From: Oscillospiraceae bacterium
GTDB taxonomy: Bacteria > Bacillota > Clostridia > Oscillospirales > CAG-272
NCBI GenBank assembly: GCA_015064445.1
Contig: SVSE01000008.1
Coordinates: forward strand, 1 to 64,000
Reading direction: 5' to 3'
DNA length: 64,000 bases
A program made the position numbers and the translations under genes. A model generated the notes under the pieces. The model had not been told where the DNA came from. It searched no databases and saw only the letters and a program-made list of their open reading frames with translations. Every line of letters starts with the position of its first letter. The stretch's first letter is position 1. Positions 25,444 to 34,525 of the stretch are shown one piece after another.

Positions 25444-27594
25444 TTATTTTTCAGTTTCGTCAGGGGATGTGTTTGTATTTTCGCCATTTTCCTCGTTTTG
25501 TGATGCTTCGATTTCAGGAGCGCTTTGCTCTTCATCGTCGCTAATTCCGAGTGCCCTTTCAAGCTCACGGCGAGCCTCCTCCTCTTGACGCTTCTTTGCC
25601 TCGATTTCTGCCTGTCTGCGTTGATTTTCCTCTTCGCTTCTACGCTTTTTCTCGGTAACGAGCGCCTCTACCTCTTCCATAGTAGCGCCGTCTCTCATAG
25701 CGAATTCAAATTGCTCATCATCCATAATTTCGTTACGGAGCAAGAATTCGGTAATAAAGTCGAGCTTTTCTCTATACTTGGCAAGAGTATCCCAAGCAAG
25801 CTTATAAGCCTCATCAATAATTTTCTTGATTTCCGAATCGATTTTAGCAGCAGTTTGCTCTGAATATGTCGGAGTTGAGCTGAAATCTCTGCCGAGGAAC
25901 ACTGCGTCGCTTGAATGGTCAGAGCCGAAGTGGATTGTTCCAAGCTCATCGCTCATACCGTAAACGGTAACCATCTTTCTTGCAACCTGTGTTGCCCTCA
26001 TAATATCGTTAGATGCACCACCTGTATAGTCACCAAAGCACATTTGCTCTGCCACTCTACCACCGAGCATCATAGCGATTCTTTCCTTCATCTCCTGTTT
26101 GGATTCGCTGTACTTATCCTCAACAGGTGGAGTAAGTGTATAACCAAGCGCGCGTCCACTTGGAATAATGGAAATTTGACGAACAGGGTCTTGAGTTGGA
26201 AGAATGTGTGAAAGGATTGCGTGTCCTGCCTCGTGTGTTGCAGTATTGCGCTTTTCCTTATCGCTCATCTTCTTTGCCTTCTTTTGAGTTCCTACGGTTA
26301 CCTTAATCATAGAATCCTCAATTTCAGCCATACCTATAAGTGCCTTACCGCGTCTTGCGGCAAGAAGTGCTGCCTCATTTAAGAGGTTAGCAAGGTCTGC
26401 GCCTGTAAAGCCAACGGTTGTTTGAGCAACCTTGCGAAGGTCAACGCTCTCCTCAAAGGGCTTTTCCTTTGAGTGTACCTTCAAGATTTCCTCACGACCA
26501 GTCAAATCTGGATAGCCAACTGTGATTTGTCTGTCAAATCTACCTGGACGAAGAAGTGCTGAGTCAAGAATGTCAGGACGGTTTGTCGCTGCCATTACGA
26601 TAATACCAGAATGACCGTCAAAGCCATCCATTTCAACAAGAAGCTGGTTGAGAGTCTGCTCTCTTTCATCGTGTCCACCACCAAGACCTGCTCCACGCTG
26701 TCTACCTACCGCATCAATTTCATCAATAAAGATGATTGCAGCGTTTGAGCGTCTTGCATTATCAAAGAGGTCACGAACACGAGATGCACCAACACCTACA
26801 TACATTTCAACAAAGTCAGAGCCCGACATCGAGAAGAACGGAACTCCTGCCTCTCCTGCGACTGCCTTTGCAAGAAGGGTTTTACCTGTACCTGGAGGAC
26901 CTACAAGAAGCACACCGTGAGGGATTTTTGCGCCGAGGCGTGTGAATTTAGTAGGATTTTTAAGGTATTCAACGACCTCAACAAGCTCTTCCTTTTCCTC
27001 GTCACAGCCTGCAACATCGTCGAATTTAACTATCTTACCATCATTTGAAGCATTTCTTGCCTTTGACTTACCAAAGCTTCCCATCTTACCGCCATTAGCC
27101 TGACGCATTGAGAATACCATAAAGATAATAAAGAGCACTACCAAAATAATGTAAGGAAGATAGCTTACAAACCAAGGTGTTTCCTTAACCTCTTTATATT
27201 GAATTTTAACAAGAATGCTTGTATCTCCGAGCTTTTCTTGAATTATTGCAAGCTTGCCCTCTCCGTAGTTACCAGGAGAGAAAAACTCATAATATTCAAG
27301 CTCAGAAAGCTCAGCAACCTTTATTCTGTCAGAGAGTCCTGCGTCGTTTTTCTTATCGCCATCGTGATAATTTTCCCAGTCCTCCTGAGTCTCAAAGAGC
27401 CAAATTTTAAACTCGTTTGGATCGCCTATAAAGCCATAAACCTTGTTTTCCTCAAATTGAGCAATCATATCGCTATATGAGAATATGGTTTCGTCCTTAT
27501 CGCTTGAAAATAGCGAGGCGATTGCCACTATAATAACTCCAATAAGCACAACATAGAATATCAGAGTTATAATACCACTTTTTTTCTTTTTCAT
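25444..27594 (-). CDS. ftsH: ATP-dependent zinc metalloprotease FtsH
   Basis: A 716-residue membrane AAA protease for quality control of membrane and regulatory proteins. Two membrane helices (about 8-30 and 144-163) bracket an extracellular domain. Walker A GPPGTGKT is at 232-239, Walker [13 protein letters not shown] about 288-299, the second region of homology [12 protein letters not shown] about 345, and the zinc site HEAGHAI about 454. The C-terminus after the protease is a Glu/Arg-rich coiled coil and an acidic Asn/Thr tail of about 80 residues. It follows hpt by 14 bp. Confidence 0.97.
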   Translation of the reverse strand: MKKKKSGIITLIFYVVLIGVIIVAIASLFSSDKDETIFSYSDMIAQFEENKVYGFIGDPNEFKIWLFETQEDWENYHDGDKKNDAGLSDRIKVAELSELEYYEFFSPGNYGEGKLAIIQEKLGDTSILVKIQYKEVKETPWFVSYLPYIILVVLFIIFMVFSMRQANGGKMGSFGKSKARNASNDGKIVKFDDVAGCDEEKEELVEVVEYLKNPTKFTRLGAKIPHGVLLVGPPGTGKTLLAKAVAGEAGVPFFSMSGSDFVEMYVGVGASRVRDLFDNARRSNAAIIFIDEIDAVGRQRGAGLGGGHDEREQTLNQLLVEMDGFDGHSGIIVMAATNRPDILDSALLRPGRFDRQITVGYPDLTGREEILKVHSKEKPFEESVDLRKVAQTTVGFTGADLANLLNEAALLAARRGKALIGMAEIEDSMIKVTVGTQKKAKKMSDKEKRNTATHEAGHAILSHILPTQDPVRQISIIPSGRALGYTLTPPVEDKYSESKQEMKERIAMMLGGRVAEQMCFGDYTGGASNDIMRATQVARKMVTVYGMSDELGTIHFGSDHSSDAVFLGRDFSSTPTYSEQTAAKIDSEIKKIIDEAYKLAWDTLAKYREKLDFITEFLLRNEIMDDEQFEFAMRDGATMEEVEALVTEKKRRSEEENQRRQAEIEAKKRQEEEARRELERALGISDDEEQSAPEIEASQNEENGENTNTSPDETEK

Positions 27595-27608
27595 TAGTTC
27601 CTCCGAGG

Positions 27609-28157
27609 TTATTTATTGTATACTTCTGGCTTCAAAATTCCCACATATGGAAGTGTACGATAAAGCTCTGCGTAATCAAGTCCGTAGCCAACCACGAACT
27701 CGTCAGGAATTTCTGCGCCAGTATATGTAGCCTGGAAGTCAACCTGTCTTCTTGATGGCTTATCAAGAAGTGTACAGGTGTTTACGCTACGAGCGCCACC
27801 AAGCTTAAGATAATCAACAAGATAAGAAAGGGTCTTTCCACTATCAATGATATCCTCAACAACGAGAATATCGAGCTCTGAAAGGTCTGCTCTATGAAGG
27901 TCGAGAATTATGTTTATTTTACCTGTTGTTTCAGTTCCAGCGCCATAGGATGAGACCTTCATAAAGTCTATTTCAACAGGACGCTTGATTTTCTTCATAA
28001 GGTCAGACATAAACACAACGCTTCCCTTTAGTATGCACAAAAGGAGCAATCTCTTGCTTCTATCTGCATAATCTCTGTCAATTTGCTCCGCAATCCTTGT
28101 TGTCATTGCGTCTATTTCGCTCTCGCTAAACAAAACTTCTTTGATGTCATTTGTCAT
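27609..28157 (-). CDS. hpt: hypoxanthine phosphoribosyltransferase
   Basis: A 182-residue purine salvage enzyme that makes IMP (and GMP) from the base and PRPP. Seen: [15 protein letters not shown] near residue 40 and the PRPP-binding [12 protein letters not shown] near 100. It lies 12 bp after tilS; this gene pair is conserved across Bacillota. Confidence 0.96.
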   Translation of the reverse strand: MTNDIKEVLFSESEIDAMTTRIAEQIDRDYADRSKRLLLLCILKGSVVFMSDLMKKIKRPVEIDFMKVSSYGAGTETTGKINIILDLHRADLSELDILVVEDIIDSGKTLSYLVDYLKLGGARSVNTCTLLDKPSRRQVDFQATYTGAEIPDEFVVGYGLDYAELYRTLPYVGILKPEVYNK

Positions 28158-28169
28158 TTTAACTTCTCC

Positions 28170-29471
28170 TCATCTATAAAAGTCAAGTCTAATATCTTTT
28201 CCCTTAGCGCCATCTCTTAGTGCCACCTCGGGAATAGCAACGATTCCATTATCGTCGCATATTATCGGAATTTTAGCCCTCAGGTGTGACGGAATTTTCC
28301 TCTCACACATAAGCTTCTTTACCTTTTTTGTCATCTTGCCCTGCAAAATAACATCTCCTTCACGCCTTGAACGAGCAATCAAATTACCATTTATCGCGTC
28401 CTGCGAAAGAGTTAGGCTTAGGTAGCATTCCTTATCGCTTGGCGCGTGGTCGCAATCGTATAAAATAACAACCGATGCTCCAGCAATTTCGTTTACTCCC
28501 TTACCAAGCGCACACTCAAACTCAACGCTATCAAGGTCCGTGGTTTTTATAAACACAAGGTGGTCGCTCTCTCGCTTAAGGGATATTCCCTTACAAAGAT
28601 TTATAAGCTCCCCACACTCGCTCCTTGGAATAAAATCAACGCACGCATTAATTGACTTAAAATCAAGATTTTCGCCCGAAAGAGCCTTAAAAACTCTTGC
28701 CTTTACGCTATCGTGGCATTGAGCTATCCTTTCAGGATAAATATATCCGTTCGGACAATGCTCCAAGATAAAGCTCTGCGCCATTTGCTCAATTAGCTCC
28801 TCATCCTGACGAAGCGTTGTACCAAGCCTTGCAACGGACTGGGCAAGTGACGGATTAAGTCGTACGAGCGCAGGCACGATCTCGTGTCTTATATAATTTC
28901 TTGTATAGTCAGTATTCGCGTTAGTAGAATCAGTAACATACTCGACACCGTTTTTCTCACAATAATCGAGAATTTCTTTTTTTGTAGCAAGGATAAGTGG
29001 TCGAATGATTTTGCCATTTACTGCCCTTATTCCTGCGATTCCGTTAGCACCACTGCCACGCACGAGGTTGAAAATAACGCTTTCAACATTATCGTCAGCA
29101 TTATGTGCAACCGCAATCGCATCAAAGCCACGCGCAATTCTTTCTTCCTCTAACACACGGTATCTTTCATCCCTTGCACATTCCTCGACTCCCTTACCAC
29201 TTTTCCTTGCAAGAGTAGGAATGTCGATTTTATGGCAAACAAATTCAACACCATATTTTTGGCACATTTTGCGACAAAAGTCCTCGTCCCTTTGTGCCTC
29301 GTCGGCGCGAATCATATGATTTACATGAACGCAGGCAATTTTTTCTGCCCTTTTGGAAAAATAATGTAGCAGAGCCGATGAATCAGCACCACCGGAAAAG
29401 CCGATTATTAATTTTCCATATGCGCAAGACATTTTGCTTTGCGAGATGGCCCTCTCGATTTTTCCTTCCAA
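28170..29471 (-). CDS. tilS: tRNA(Ile)-lysidine synthetase
   Basis: A 433-residue ATP-dependent enzyme that adds lysine to C34 of tRNA-Ile(CAU). The P-loop SGGADS is at residues 26-31; HNADDNVESVIFNLVRGSG near 125 and the C-terminal TilS domain (KVKKLMCERKIP near 382) follow. The start is TTG at 29471 with AGGTGG six bases before it; the next Met (codon 14) would remove conserved sequence. First gene of tilS-hpt-ftsH. Confidence 0.94.
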   Translation of the reverse strand: MEGKIERAISQSKMSCAYGKLIIGFSGGADSSALLHYFSKRAEKIACVHVNHMIRADEAQRDEDFCRKMCQKYGVEFVCHKIDIPTLARKSGKGVEECARDERYRVLEEERIARGFDAIAVAHNADDNVESVIFNLVRGSGANGIAGIRAVNGKIIRPLILATKKEILDYCEKNGVEYVTDSTNANTDYTRNYIRHEIVPALVRLNPSLAQSVARLGTTLRQDEELIEQMAQSFILEHCPNGYIYPERIAQCHDSVKARVFKALSGENLDFKSINACVDFIPRSECGELINLCKGISLKRESDHLVFIKTTDLDSVEFECALGKGVNEIAGASVVILYDCDHAPSDKECYLSLTLSQDAINGNLIARSRREGDVILQGKMTKKVKKLMCERKIPSHLRAKIPIICDDNGIVAIPEVALRDGAKGKDIRLDFYR

Positions 29472-29508
29472 GTCCTTCCACCTACCGTTGATGATTTTAT
29501 TATTTATT

Positions 29509-29537
29509 ATATTACTATAATTTTAACAAAATTTCAA
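29509..29537 (-). promoter_or_regulatory. promoter of tilS-hpt-ftsH
   Basis: Minus strand TTGAAA (29537-29532), 17-bp spacer, TAATAT (29514-29509). Confidence 0.65.
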
Positions 29538-29556
29538 TACTTGTTTAATAAAAAAA

Positions 29557-29588
29557 TGTTGAAATGGCGATTTTTCACCATTTCAACA
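29557..29588 (-). terminator. terminator of the 72-residue gene
   Basis: 11-bp stem (29557-29567/29578-29588); six A on the plus strand give a T-run on the minus strand. Confidence 0.85.
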
Positions 29589-29606
29589 CATTCACATTGT
29601 TTCACT

Positions 29607-29825
29607 TCACTTCTTCGACACATTTCCCTCTTTATCTTCCTTATCTTTATCTTCCTTGTCTTTTTCTATAATTTTTAACACAATTTTTCTCAAGGTCTTG
29701 TGTACATCTTTAGTTTTCTCATCAGGTACAGTTTTTATTTTAGTGCTGTACTGAAAATACTCGTTTGCCAAATCACCCTCGGGACATAATCTTTCGCCAT
29801 TTAGGTCTTCTATAATTTTTGACAT
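29607..29825 (-). CDS. small charged hypothetical protein
   Basis: A 72-residue hydrophilic protein not recognised as any family. It ends in a KDKEDKDKEDKEG low-complexity stretch. The evidence that it is a real gene is a strong AGGAGG site 7 bp before the ATG and its own terminator downstream. A TTGAAT/TAAAAT pair upstream has a 19-bp spacer, so the promoter is uncertain. Confidence 0.65.
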   Translation of the reverse strand: MSKIIEDLNGERLCPEGDLANEYFQYSTKIKTVPDEKTKDVHKTLRKIVLKIIEKDKEDKDKEDKEGNVSKK

Positions 29826-29989
29826 ATTTTTCCTCCTACTTTTTTTAGAAATTTTATCCTGAAAAGTAATAAATTATTCAAAAATGTTAAAAATTCTTTT
29901 ATGTATCAACTTTTTCGTGCTTCATCGACATAGATATCCATATTTTCCCCACAATGTAGAAAAAATGTATTTTTGGCAAAAATGTTTCG

Positions 29990-30018
29990 TTGATTTGCTT
30001 TACCTTTGATGCTAAAAT
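29990..30018 (+). promoter_or_regulatory. promoter of the 74-residue membrane protein gene
   Basis: TTGATT 29990-29995, 17-bp spacer, TAAAAT 30013-30018. Confidence 0.7.
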
Positions 30019-30038
30019 ATATCCATAAGGAGATAGAT

Positions 30039-30263
30039 ATGAAAATAACCGAAGGGGAGCGCGCCCATCTGCGCAATTTTATAAAGCTTTGCTACATACT
30101 CATAATCATCAGCGCGCTCTATTCACTCAAGATTTTCATCAATCCAGAGGGAGCGTACGAGATGCTTGTAGCGCCACATCAGATGAGCATTTATTTGGAG
30201 AATATTTTTTGGTCCTTGATGATCACAATTTCAGGAAATGCGCTCCTTGAAAGGGGAATTTAA
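30039..30263 (+). CDS. small membrane protein with two helices
   Basis: A 74-residue protein with hydrophobic segments at about 16-34 (LCYILIIISALYSLKIF) and 52-68. AAGGAGA at 30027-30033 and a promoter support it; the longer frame starting at 30006 would begin inside the -10 box. Function unknown. No terminator is seen before the non-coding region that follows. Confidence 0.65.
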   Translation: MKITEGERAHLRNFIKLCYILIIISALYSLKIFINPEGAYEMLVAPHQMSIYLENIFWSLMITISGNALLERGI

Positions 30264-30702
30264 CTTTTTGTGCAAAATGTCAATTTGACTCCTTGCTTCT
30301 CAACCAATATTCACTCGAAAAATGAATAAATTCTTGTCAAGTGCTTTTTTGATTTTTTTAAAAATTCTACACTTCATTTTCGGCAATTGTGTAATTTTCG
30401 ACACGATTTATCCACTTTTCCACGCCCTCGATGTGTGGAAAAGTGGATAAATTTCACCTCGAACACCGAGTTTTTCACACTTTCCACGCAGTTTTCCACG
30501 CTTTTGAACCATTTTAAAAGTGGATTGCCACCAAATCCATTATTGACAAGTGCAAAAAATGAATTTGTTTAATTTATACAATTTTTATTAGTTTACTAAC
30601 TATTTTCAAAAAATTTTTAGCCCATTTTTCTTTGTCCATTTTGCCGAATTTGAATATTGGCAAATGCAAAATGAATATTTTTGACAAGTCAATTTTGAAA
30701 CA
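30264..30702. other. non-coding AT-rich region with structured repeats
   Basis: About 440 bp contain no credible gene. They hold the 18-bp inverted repeat at 30406-30452, three copies of TTTCCACGC (at about 30418, 30481 and 30493), and degenerate copies of GTGCAAAAAATGAAT (about 30551 and 30666). An origin-like or protein-binding role is possible. Confidence 0.6.
30406..30452. repeat. 18-bp perfect inverted repeat with DnaA-box-like sites
   Basis: Arms 30406-30423 and 30435-30452 are exact reverse complements, separated by 11 bp. Each arm contains TTATCCACT, one base off the DnaA box TTATCCACA. There is no T-run on either side, so it is not an ordinary terminator. Confidence 0.85.
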
Positions 30703-30733
30703 AAAAAGGAGCAAGAAATTCTTACTCCTTTTT
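30703..30733 (-). terminator. terminator of the serine hydrolase gene
   Basis: 13-bp stem with one G-U pair on the minus strand, 5-nt loop, and T-run. Confidence 0.85.
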
Positions 30734-30743
30734 AGTTTACTCA

Positions 30744-31892
30744 TCACTCTATAATTTGGTTTACAAAGTTCTTGATTTTCGGATGAATTACCTCGTGATG
30801 AGGGTTCAAAAGATGCTGTGCATAAAGTATTGTTATTCCCTTTTCCGGATCCATCGATGCAAGGAAGCCGGCTGCGCCGTCCCAGCCAAACTCGCCCATT
30901 GAACAAAGGTTGCCACCTCTACCAACGCCTATCTTTGTGCGAACACCATAGCCATAGCCATATTCAGCATTATTCATCCATGTTCTGAACTCTGCCAAGG
31001 CGTTCGGATTTTCAAGCGTGTTTGTACGCATAAGGTTAACGCTCGCCTTCGAGAGAATTCTCGCTCCGTTTTCGCCAACGCCATAGTTTGTCATAGCAGA
31101 TGCGAATTTTGCGTAATCATCTATCGTGGATATAACTCCTGCACCACCAGAATCGTATTCCTCACCAAAAATATATCCGTTTGTCTTTTCGACTCTTTCA
31201 GGAATTCCCTTTTCGTGGTTAAATCTATATTGGGCGCAAATTCTGCCCTCAATTTCAGGAGTAACATGATAATAGCTATCCTTCATTCCAAGTGGATCAA
31301 AGATAACTCTTTTTACATAATCGGCAAATCTTTCGCCTGTCGCAACCTCAACAACGCCTGCCAAAACATCGTGGCAAAGGCTATACTGCCACATTGTGCC
31401 TGCCTCAAAATCGAGCGGTCTATCCGCTATCGCGCGCACCATATCTCTTGTTGGGCATTTCGGATTTTTAGCCATAAGCTCCATCATAGCAGGAGTTGCA
31501 TTATCATAGTTAAGGCCTGCTGTCATTGAGAAAAGGTCACAAATTTTGATATGATTTTTTATAGGCTCAAGCGTTTCTGTTCCATCAGCGTGCTTTTTTC
31601 TTACCTTGCAATTTGCGAACTCGCCAAGATACCACCAAACAGGGTGGCCCAAGAGAAAGTGCCCCTCCTCCATTGCGTGAAGAGCTGCCGCGCAGGTTAT
31701 AACCTTTGACGCAGAATACAAGAAAAACATTTCCTTGCCATTCATAGGGGTTTTATTTTCCTTGTCAGAATATCCTGCGTAATATCTAAAGACCTCCTTG
31801 CCGTAATGAAGCACCTTGCAATCAAAGCCAGGCACCTTTTCGCGCACAAGAATCGTGTCGAGGTAATTTTTCAAATCAGAAAAGGTATACAT
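30744..31892 (-). CDS. serine hydrolase of the beta-lactamase/class C family
   Basis: A 382-residue protein of the penicillin-binding/beta-lactamase-like (PF00144) family. The catalytic SxxK is Ser60-x-x-Lys63 (YSASK), the second motif is WQYSLCHD near residue 166 with Tyr-Ser in place of Tyr-x-Asn, and the third element is FGWDGAAG near 340. There is no signal peptide, so a cytoplasmic esterase or amidase role is more likely than antibiotic resistance. AAGGAAG precedes the ATG. Monocistronic. Confidence 0.88.
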   Translation of the reverse strand: MYTFSDLKNYLDTILVREKVPGFDCKVLHYGKEVFRYYAGYSDKENKTPMNGKEMFFLYSASKVITCAAALHAMEEGHFLLGHPVWWYLGEFANCKVRKKHADGTETLEPIKNHIKICDLFSMTAGLNYDNATPAMMELMAKNPKCPTRDMVRAIADRPLDFEAGTMWQYSLCHDVLAGVVEVATGERFADYVKRVIFDPLGMKDSYYHVTPEIEGRICAQYRFNHEKGIPERVEKTNGYIFGEEYDSGGAGVISTIDDYAKFASAMTNYGVGENGARILSKASVNLMRTNTLENPNALAEFRTWMNNAEYGYGYGVRTKIGVGRGGNLCSMGEFGWDGAAGFLASMDPEKGITILYAQHLLNPHHEVIHPKIKNFVNQIIE

Positions 31893-31926
31893 TTGTTTTC
31901 TTCCTTAATATATTTATTATAAATAA

Positions 31927-31955
31927 ATTGTATCACAGCGAAAGGCAAAAAGCAA
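31927..31955 (-). promoter_or_regulatory. promoter of the serine hydrolase gene
   Basis: Minus strand TTGCTT (31955-31950), 17-bp spacer ending TGTGA, TACAAT (31932-31927). Confidence 0.75.
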
Positions 31956-31966
31956 GATTTCAAAAG

Positions 31967-31992
31967 AAAAAACGGTAAAATTACCGTTTTTT
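31967..31992 (-). terminator. terminator of the metallo-beta-lactamase-fold gene
   Basis: 12-bp A/T-flanked stem around ACGGTAA/TTACCGT with 2-nt loop. Confidence 0.85.
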
Positions 31993-32000
31993 ATCTTGTT

Positions 32001-33188
32001 TTATTGTTCAGGCGGTGTTTGAGAATCTTCTTGCGAAGCATCCGGCGCAACCTCTTCTGGCGGAATCTCTTCTGCAGCAAATTCCTCAACGGCGGGATCG
32101 TCCAAAACCGGACCATCCAAAACAGGCGGTTCTGAAACAGCCTCGTTTAAAGTGAGCTCCTCATTTATCGACTTATTTGCCTTTTTCTTTTCCTTCTTTT
32201 TCATAGCCTTTTTATCGATTTTCTCCTCTACTACCTCTTCGGTCTGCGGAGTGGAGCCAAGCTCTGCATAAATATCAGCCACCGCAATTCCACTTTGATC
32301 AGTTAGAGTTGGGTCATCATATTCAACCATCTTTTCAAGCGCATCAACGAGCTGCTTCCTCATAGAGTAAGCCTTATTTTCTGCCTTTTCTGCCTTTATT
32401 GCCTGCTTTAAGGTTTTTGGGAATGGCGAAGGCTTTTCATCAAGCCCAAGCTTCAATCTTTCAGGTCCAGAAAGCTTTTTGGTTTCAGCGGTTTCAGCAT
32501 CAATCGGGATAACAACATATGGCTTTGCAATCATTTTATTTTTGCATTCGAACTTACGAGGATCGACATTATCGAACATTCCATAGTGAATAGGAACGAC
32601 AACCTTTGCATCAATTTCACTCACAAAGCGTTGTGCATCAGTTATGTTCATTGTGCTATATCGGCCCGTGATAGGGATATAAGCAACATCAAGCCCCTTT
32701 GGAACTGTCTCTATAACAGCTTTGTTGTAGAGAGTATTTCCAACATAGTAGATTTTTTTGTTCGACATAGAGTCCTCAATAAGAAGACCAAAGGCAGTCT
32801 TATCATCGGTTCTACATTTAATGCCTGTTACAAGGATATGGCCAACCGTCCACTCATCGCCCTCCTCAAACATAATGTTTGTATATCTACCTGGAATTCT
32901 TTCACTATACACTCTATCATACGCTCTACCAGATGCAAGAACAACTGTCTTTTGTCTTGTTTTGTACAAAAGCTTCTTTACGGTTTTCATATCTGCATGG
33001 TCTGCGTGAGAGTTTGTAAGAATAAGTAAATCAGGCTTTATCTTCAAAAATCTTTTATCAATTTTAAGTCTGCGCCTCATCGTGCGATCAAAATCGTGCA
33101 TGCCATTAGACAAATATGGGTCTATCATTATTTTAAGCTTACCTGAAATGATAAGCAATCCACCTTGTCCGAGCCAAATACTTTTCAT
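32001..33188 (-). CDS. metallo-beta-lactamase-fold (UlaG-like) protein with altered metal ligands and acidic tail
   Basis: A 395-residue protein. Residues 1-220 have the metallo-beta-lactamase fold of UlaG-like hydrolases: DPYLSNG near 23, NSHADH at 59-64, GNT at 150-152, and PIHYGMFD near 199. In active members the first motif is HxHxDH and the second is GDT; here the first His is Asn59 and the Asp is Asn151, so part of the metal site seems lost. His61, Asp63, His64 and His201 remain. Residues about 255-395 form a helical Lys/Glu-rich segment and a Pro/Glu-rich acidic tail not found in the family core. GGAGC precedes the ATG. No clear promoter was found. Confidence 0.8.
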   Translation of the reverse strand: MKSIWLGQGGLLIISGKLKIMIDPYLSNGMHDFDRTMRRRLKIDKRFLKIKPDLLILTNSHADHADMKTVKKLLYKTRQKTVVLASGRAYDRVYSERIPGRYTNIMFEEGDEWTVGHILVTGIKCRTDDKTAFGLLIEDSMSNKKIYYVGNTLYNKAVIETVPKGLDVAYIPITGRYSTMNITDAQRFVSEIDAKVVVPIHYGMFDNVDPRKFECKNKMIAKPYVVIPIDAETAETKKLSGPERLKLGLDEKPSPFPKTLKQAIKAEKAENKAYSMRKQLVDALEKMVEYDDPTLTDQSGIAVADIYAELGSTPQTEEVVEEKIDKKAMKKKEKKKANKSINEELTLNEAVSEPPVLDGPVLDDPAVEEFAAEEIPPEEVAPDASQEDSQTPPEQ

Positions 33189-33299
33189 TTTATTGCTCCT
33201 TTTAGAATTTATAAGCGACTAAATACTATTTAATGATATCATATTTTTTACAATTTGTATACATAATTTTTAAAATTTTAATATTTTTTCTTTTTCTTA

Positions 33300-33328
33300 T
33301 TGAAAAATAGTCGCATTTATACTAAAAT
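33300..33328 (+). promoter_or_regulatory. promoter of ribF
   Basis: TTGAAA 33300-33305, 17-bp spacer, TAAAAT 33323-33328. No FMN riboswitch-like structure fits in the short leader. Confidence 0.75.
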
Positions 33329-33360
33329 TACTGTAACGGAATTTTCAAAGGAGGGCTATT

Positions 33361-34269
33361 ATGACAATTTACGATTTGAAAACAATGCAAATTTGCGACA
33401 TACGTGAGAGCACGGTTGTAGCCCTCGGCTTTTTTGATGGCTGTCACGCAGGGCATCAAGCTGTTTTTGCGTCATGCAGAGCCCTCGCCCATAGAATGGG
33501 CGCCAAAAGCGCAGTTTACACATTCTCATCGTTGCCAAAAAGCAAGGATGCCAAGTGCATTTTCAGCTTAGACGAAAGAATTCGCGCCATAAGAAAAAGT
33601 GGAATTGACTATTTGTGCATCGAGAATTTCGAGCAGATTATGAATGTTGATGCACAGGCATTTTTAGAGGACATTTTGTGCAATAGGCTTCACGCAATTG
33701 GCGCTTGCTGTGGATTCAATTTCAGATTTGGCAAGGGCGCTGTAGCAGATGCATCAATTTTGACATCGTTTTTCGAAAATCGTGGGGGATGTGTGAATAT
33801 TTGCGATAAAATTCTCTATGGCGAAAGCACACTTAGCTCCTCACTTTTGCGTTCGTTTATCGAAAACGGAGAGCTCGATGCTCTTTGCGAGGTGGCAAGC
33901 CCATATTCGATTTATGCAACAGTTGAGCACGGCAAGGAGCTTGGCAGAACGATAGGAATCCCTACAATAAATCAAAAAATTCCACAAGATAAAATCGTTC
34001 CTGCAAGAGGTGTTTACATAACCGAGTGCGAAATCGGCGAGGATGTATATGCGTCCGTCACAAATGTTGGCGTGCGTCCCTCTGTTGACCTTAACGGTCA
34101 AGAAAACATGGAAACCCACATAATCGACTTTGACGGAAGCTTATATGGCTCTTGTGTGCGAGTTAATTTCTATAAAAAGATAAGAGATGAGAAAAAATTT
34201 GACTCTCTTGACGACCTTCGTGCCGAGGTGGAGCGAAACATCGAAATGGCAAAAAATTACTTTAAATAA
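33361..34269 (+). CDS. ribF: bifunctional riboflavin kinase / FAD synthetase
   Basis: A 302-residue enzyme making FMN and then FAD. The N-terminal adenylyltransferase has GFFDGCHAGHQ near residue 23 (nucleotidyl-transferase GxFDGxHxGH), CGFNFRFGKGA near 119, and STLSSSLLR near 157. The C-terminal kinase has GRTIGIPTIN near 198, GVYITE near 217 and NVGVRPSV near 235. AGGAGG precedes the ATG. It stands alone rather than beside truB/rpsO, its usual neighbours. Confidence 0.94.
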   Translation: MTIYDLKTMQICDIRESTVVALGFFDGCHAGHQAVFASCRALAHRMGAKSAVYTFSSLPKSKDAKCIFSLDERIRAIRKSGIDYLCIENFEQIMNVDAQAFLEDILCNRLHAIGACCGFNFRFGKGAVADASILTSFFENRGGCVNICDKILYGESTLSSSLLRSFIENGELDALCEVASPYSIYATVEHGKELGRTIGIPTINQKIPQDKIVPARGVYITECEIGEDVYASVTNVGVRPSVDLNGQENMETHIIDFDGSLYGSCVRVNFYKKIRDEKKFDSLDDLRAEVERNIEMAKNYFK

Positions 34270-34311
34270 AATCACCGTATCGCCCCAACGGGGTCAGCGA
34301 CACGGTGATTT
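34269..34311 (+). terminator. terminator of ribF
   Basis: 10-bp outer stem (34269-34278/34302-34311) with an inner TCGC/GCGA helix and T-rich tail. Confidence 0.82.
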
Positions 34312-34454
34312 TATTTTTAGCAGGCTATTATGCCCACCTACTTTCATTTTACTCAAAATCGCAAAAAAGTATACATTTGACTGTCATTTTTTACATTTTG
34401 TATAGATAACGTTGCTTTTTCTACCTATAATTTATAAAAAATTACAAAAAGGTC

Positions 34455-34483
34455 TTGAAATTGCTTCCTTTATATGTTAAAAT
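34455..34483 (+). promoter_or_regulatory. promoter of the secreted discoidin-like gene
   Basis: TTGAAA 34455-34460, 17-bp spacer, TAAAAT 34478-34483. Confidence 0.78.
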
Positions 34484-34525
34484 ACTCGTGTAAGAAATTT
34501 ATATTATACCAAGGAGTAGTACATA

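Noticed and set aside
30406-30452. Intrinsic terminator
   Set aside because: The stem is strong but no T-run follows on either strand and no gene ends close by in the right orientation.
30744-31892. Antibiotic-resistance beta-lactamase
   Set aside because: The protein lacks a signal peptide and its second motif departs from that of true class C enzymes.
33329-33360. FMN riboswitch before ribF
   Set aside because: The predicted leader is about 25 nt, far too short for the RFN element.
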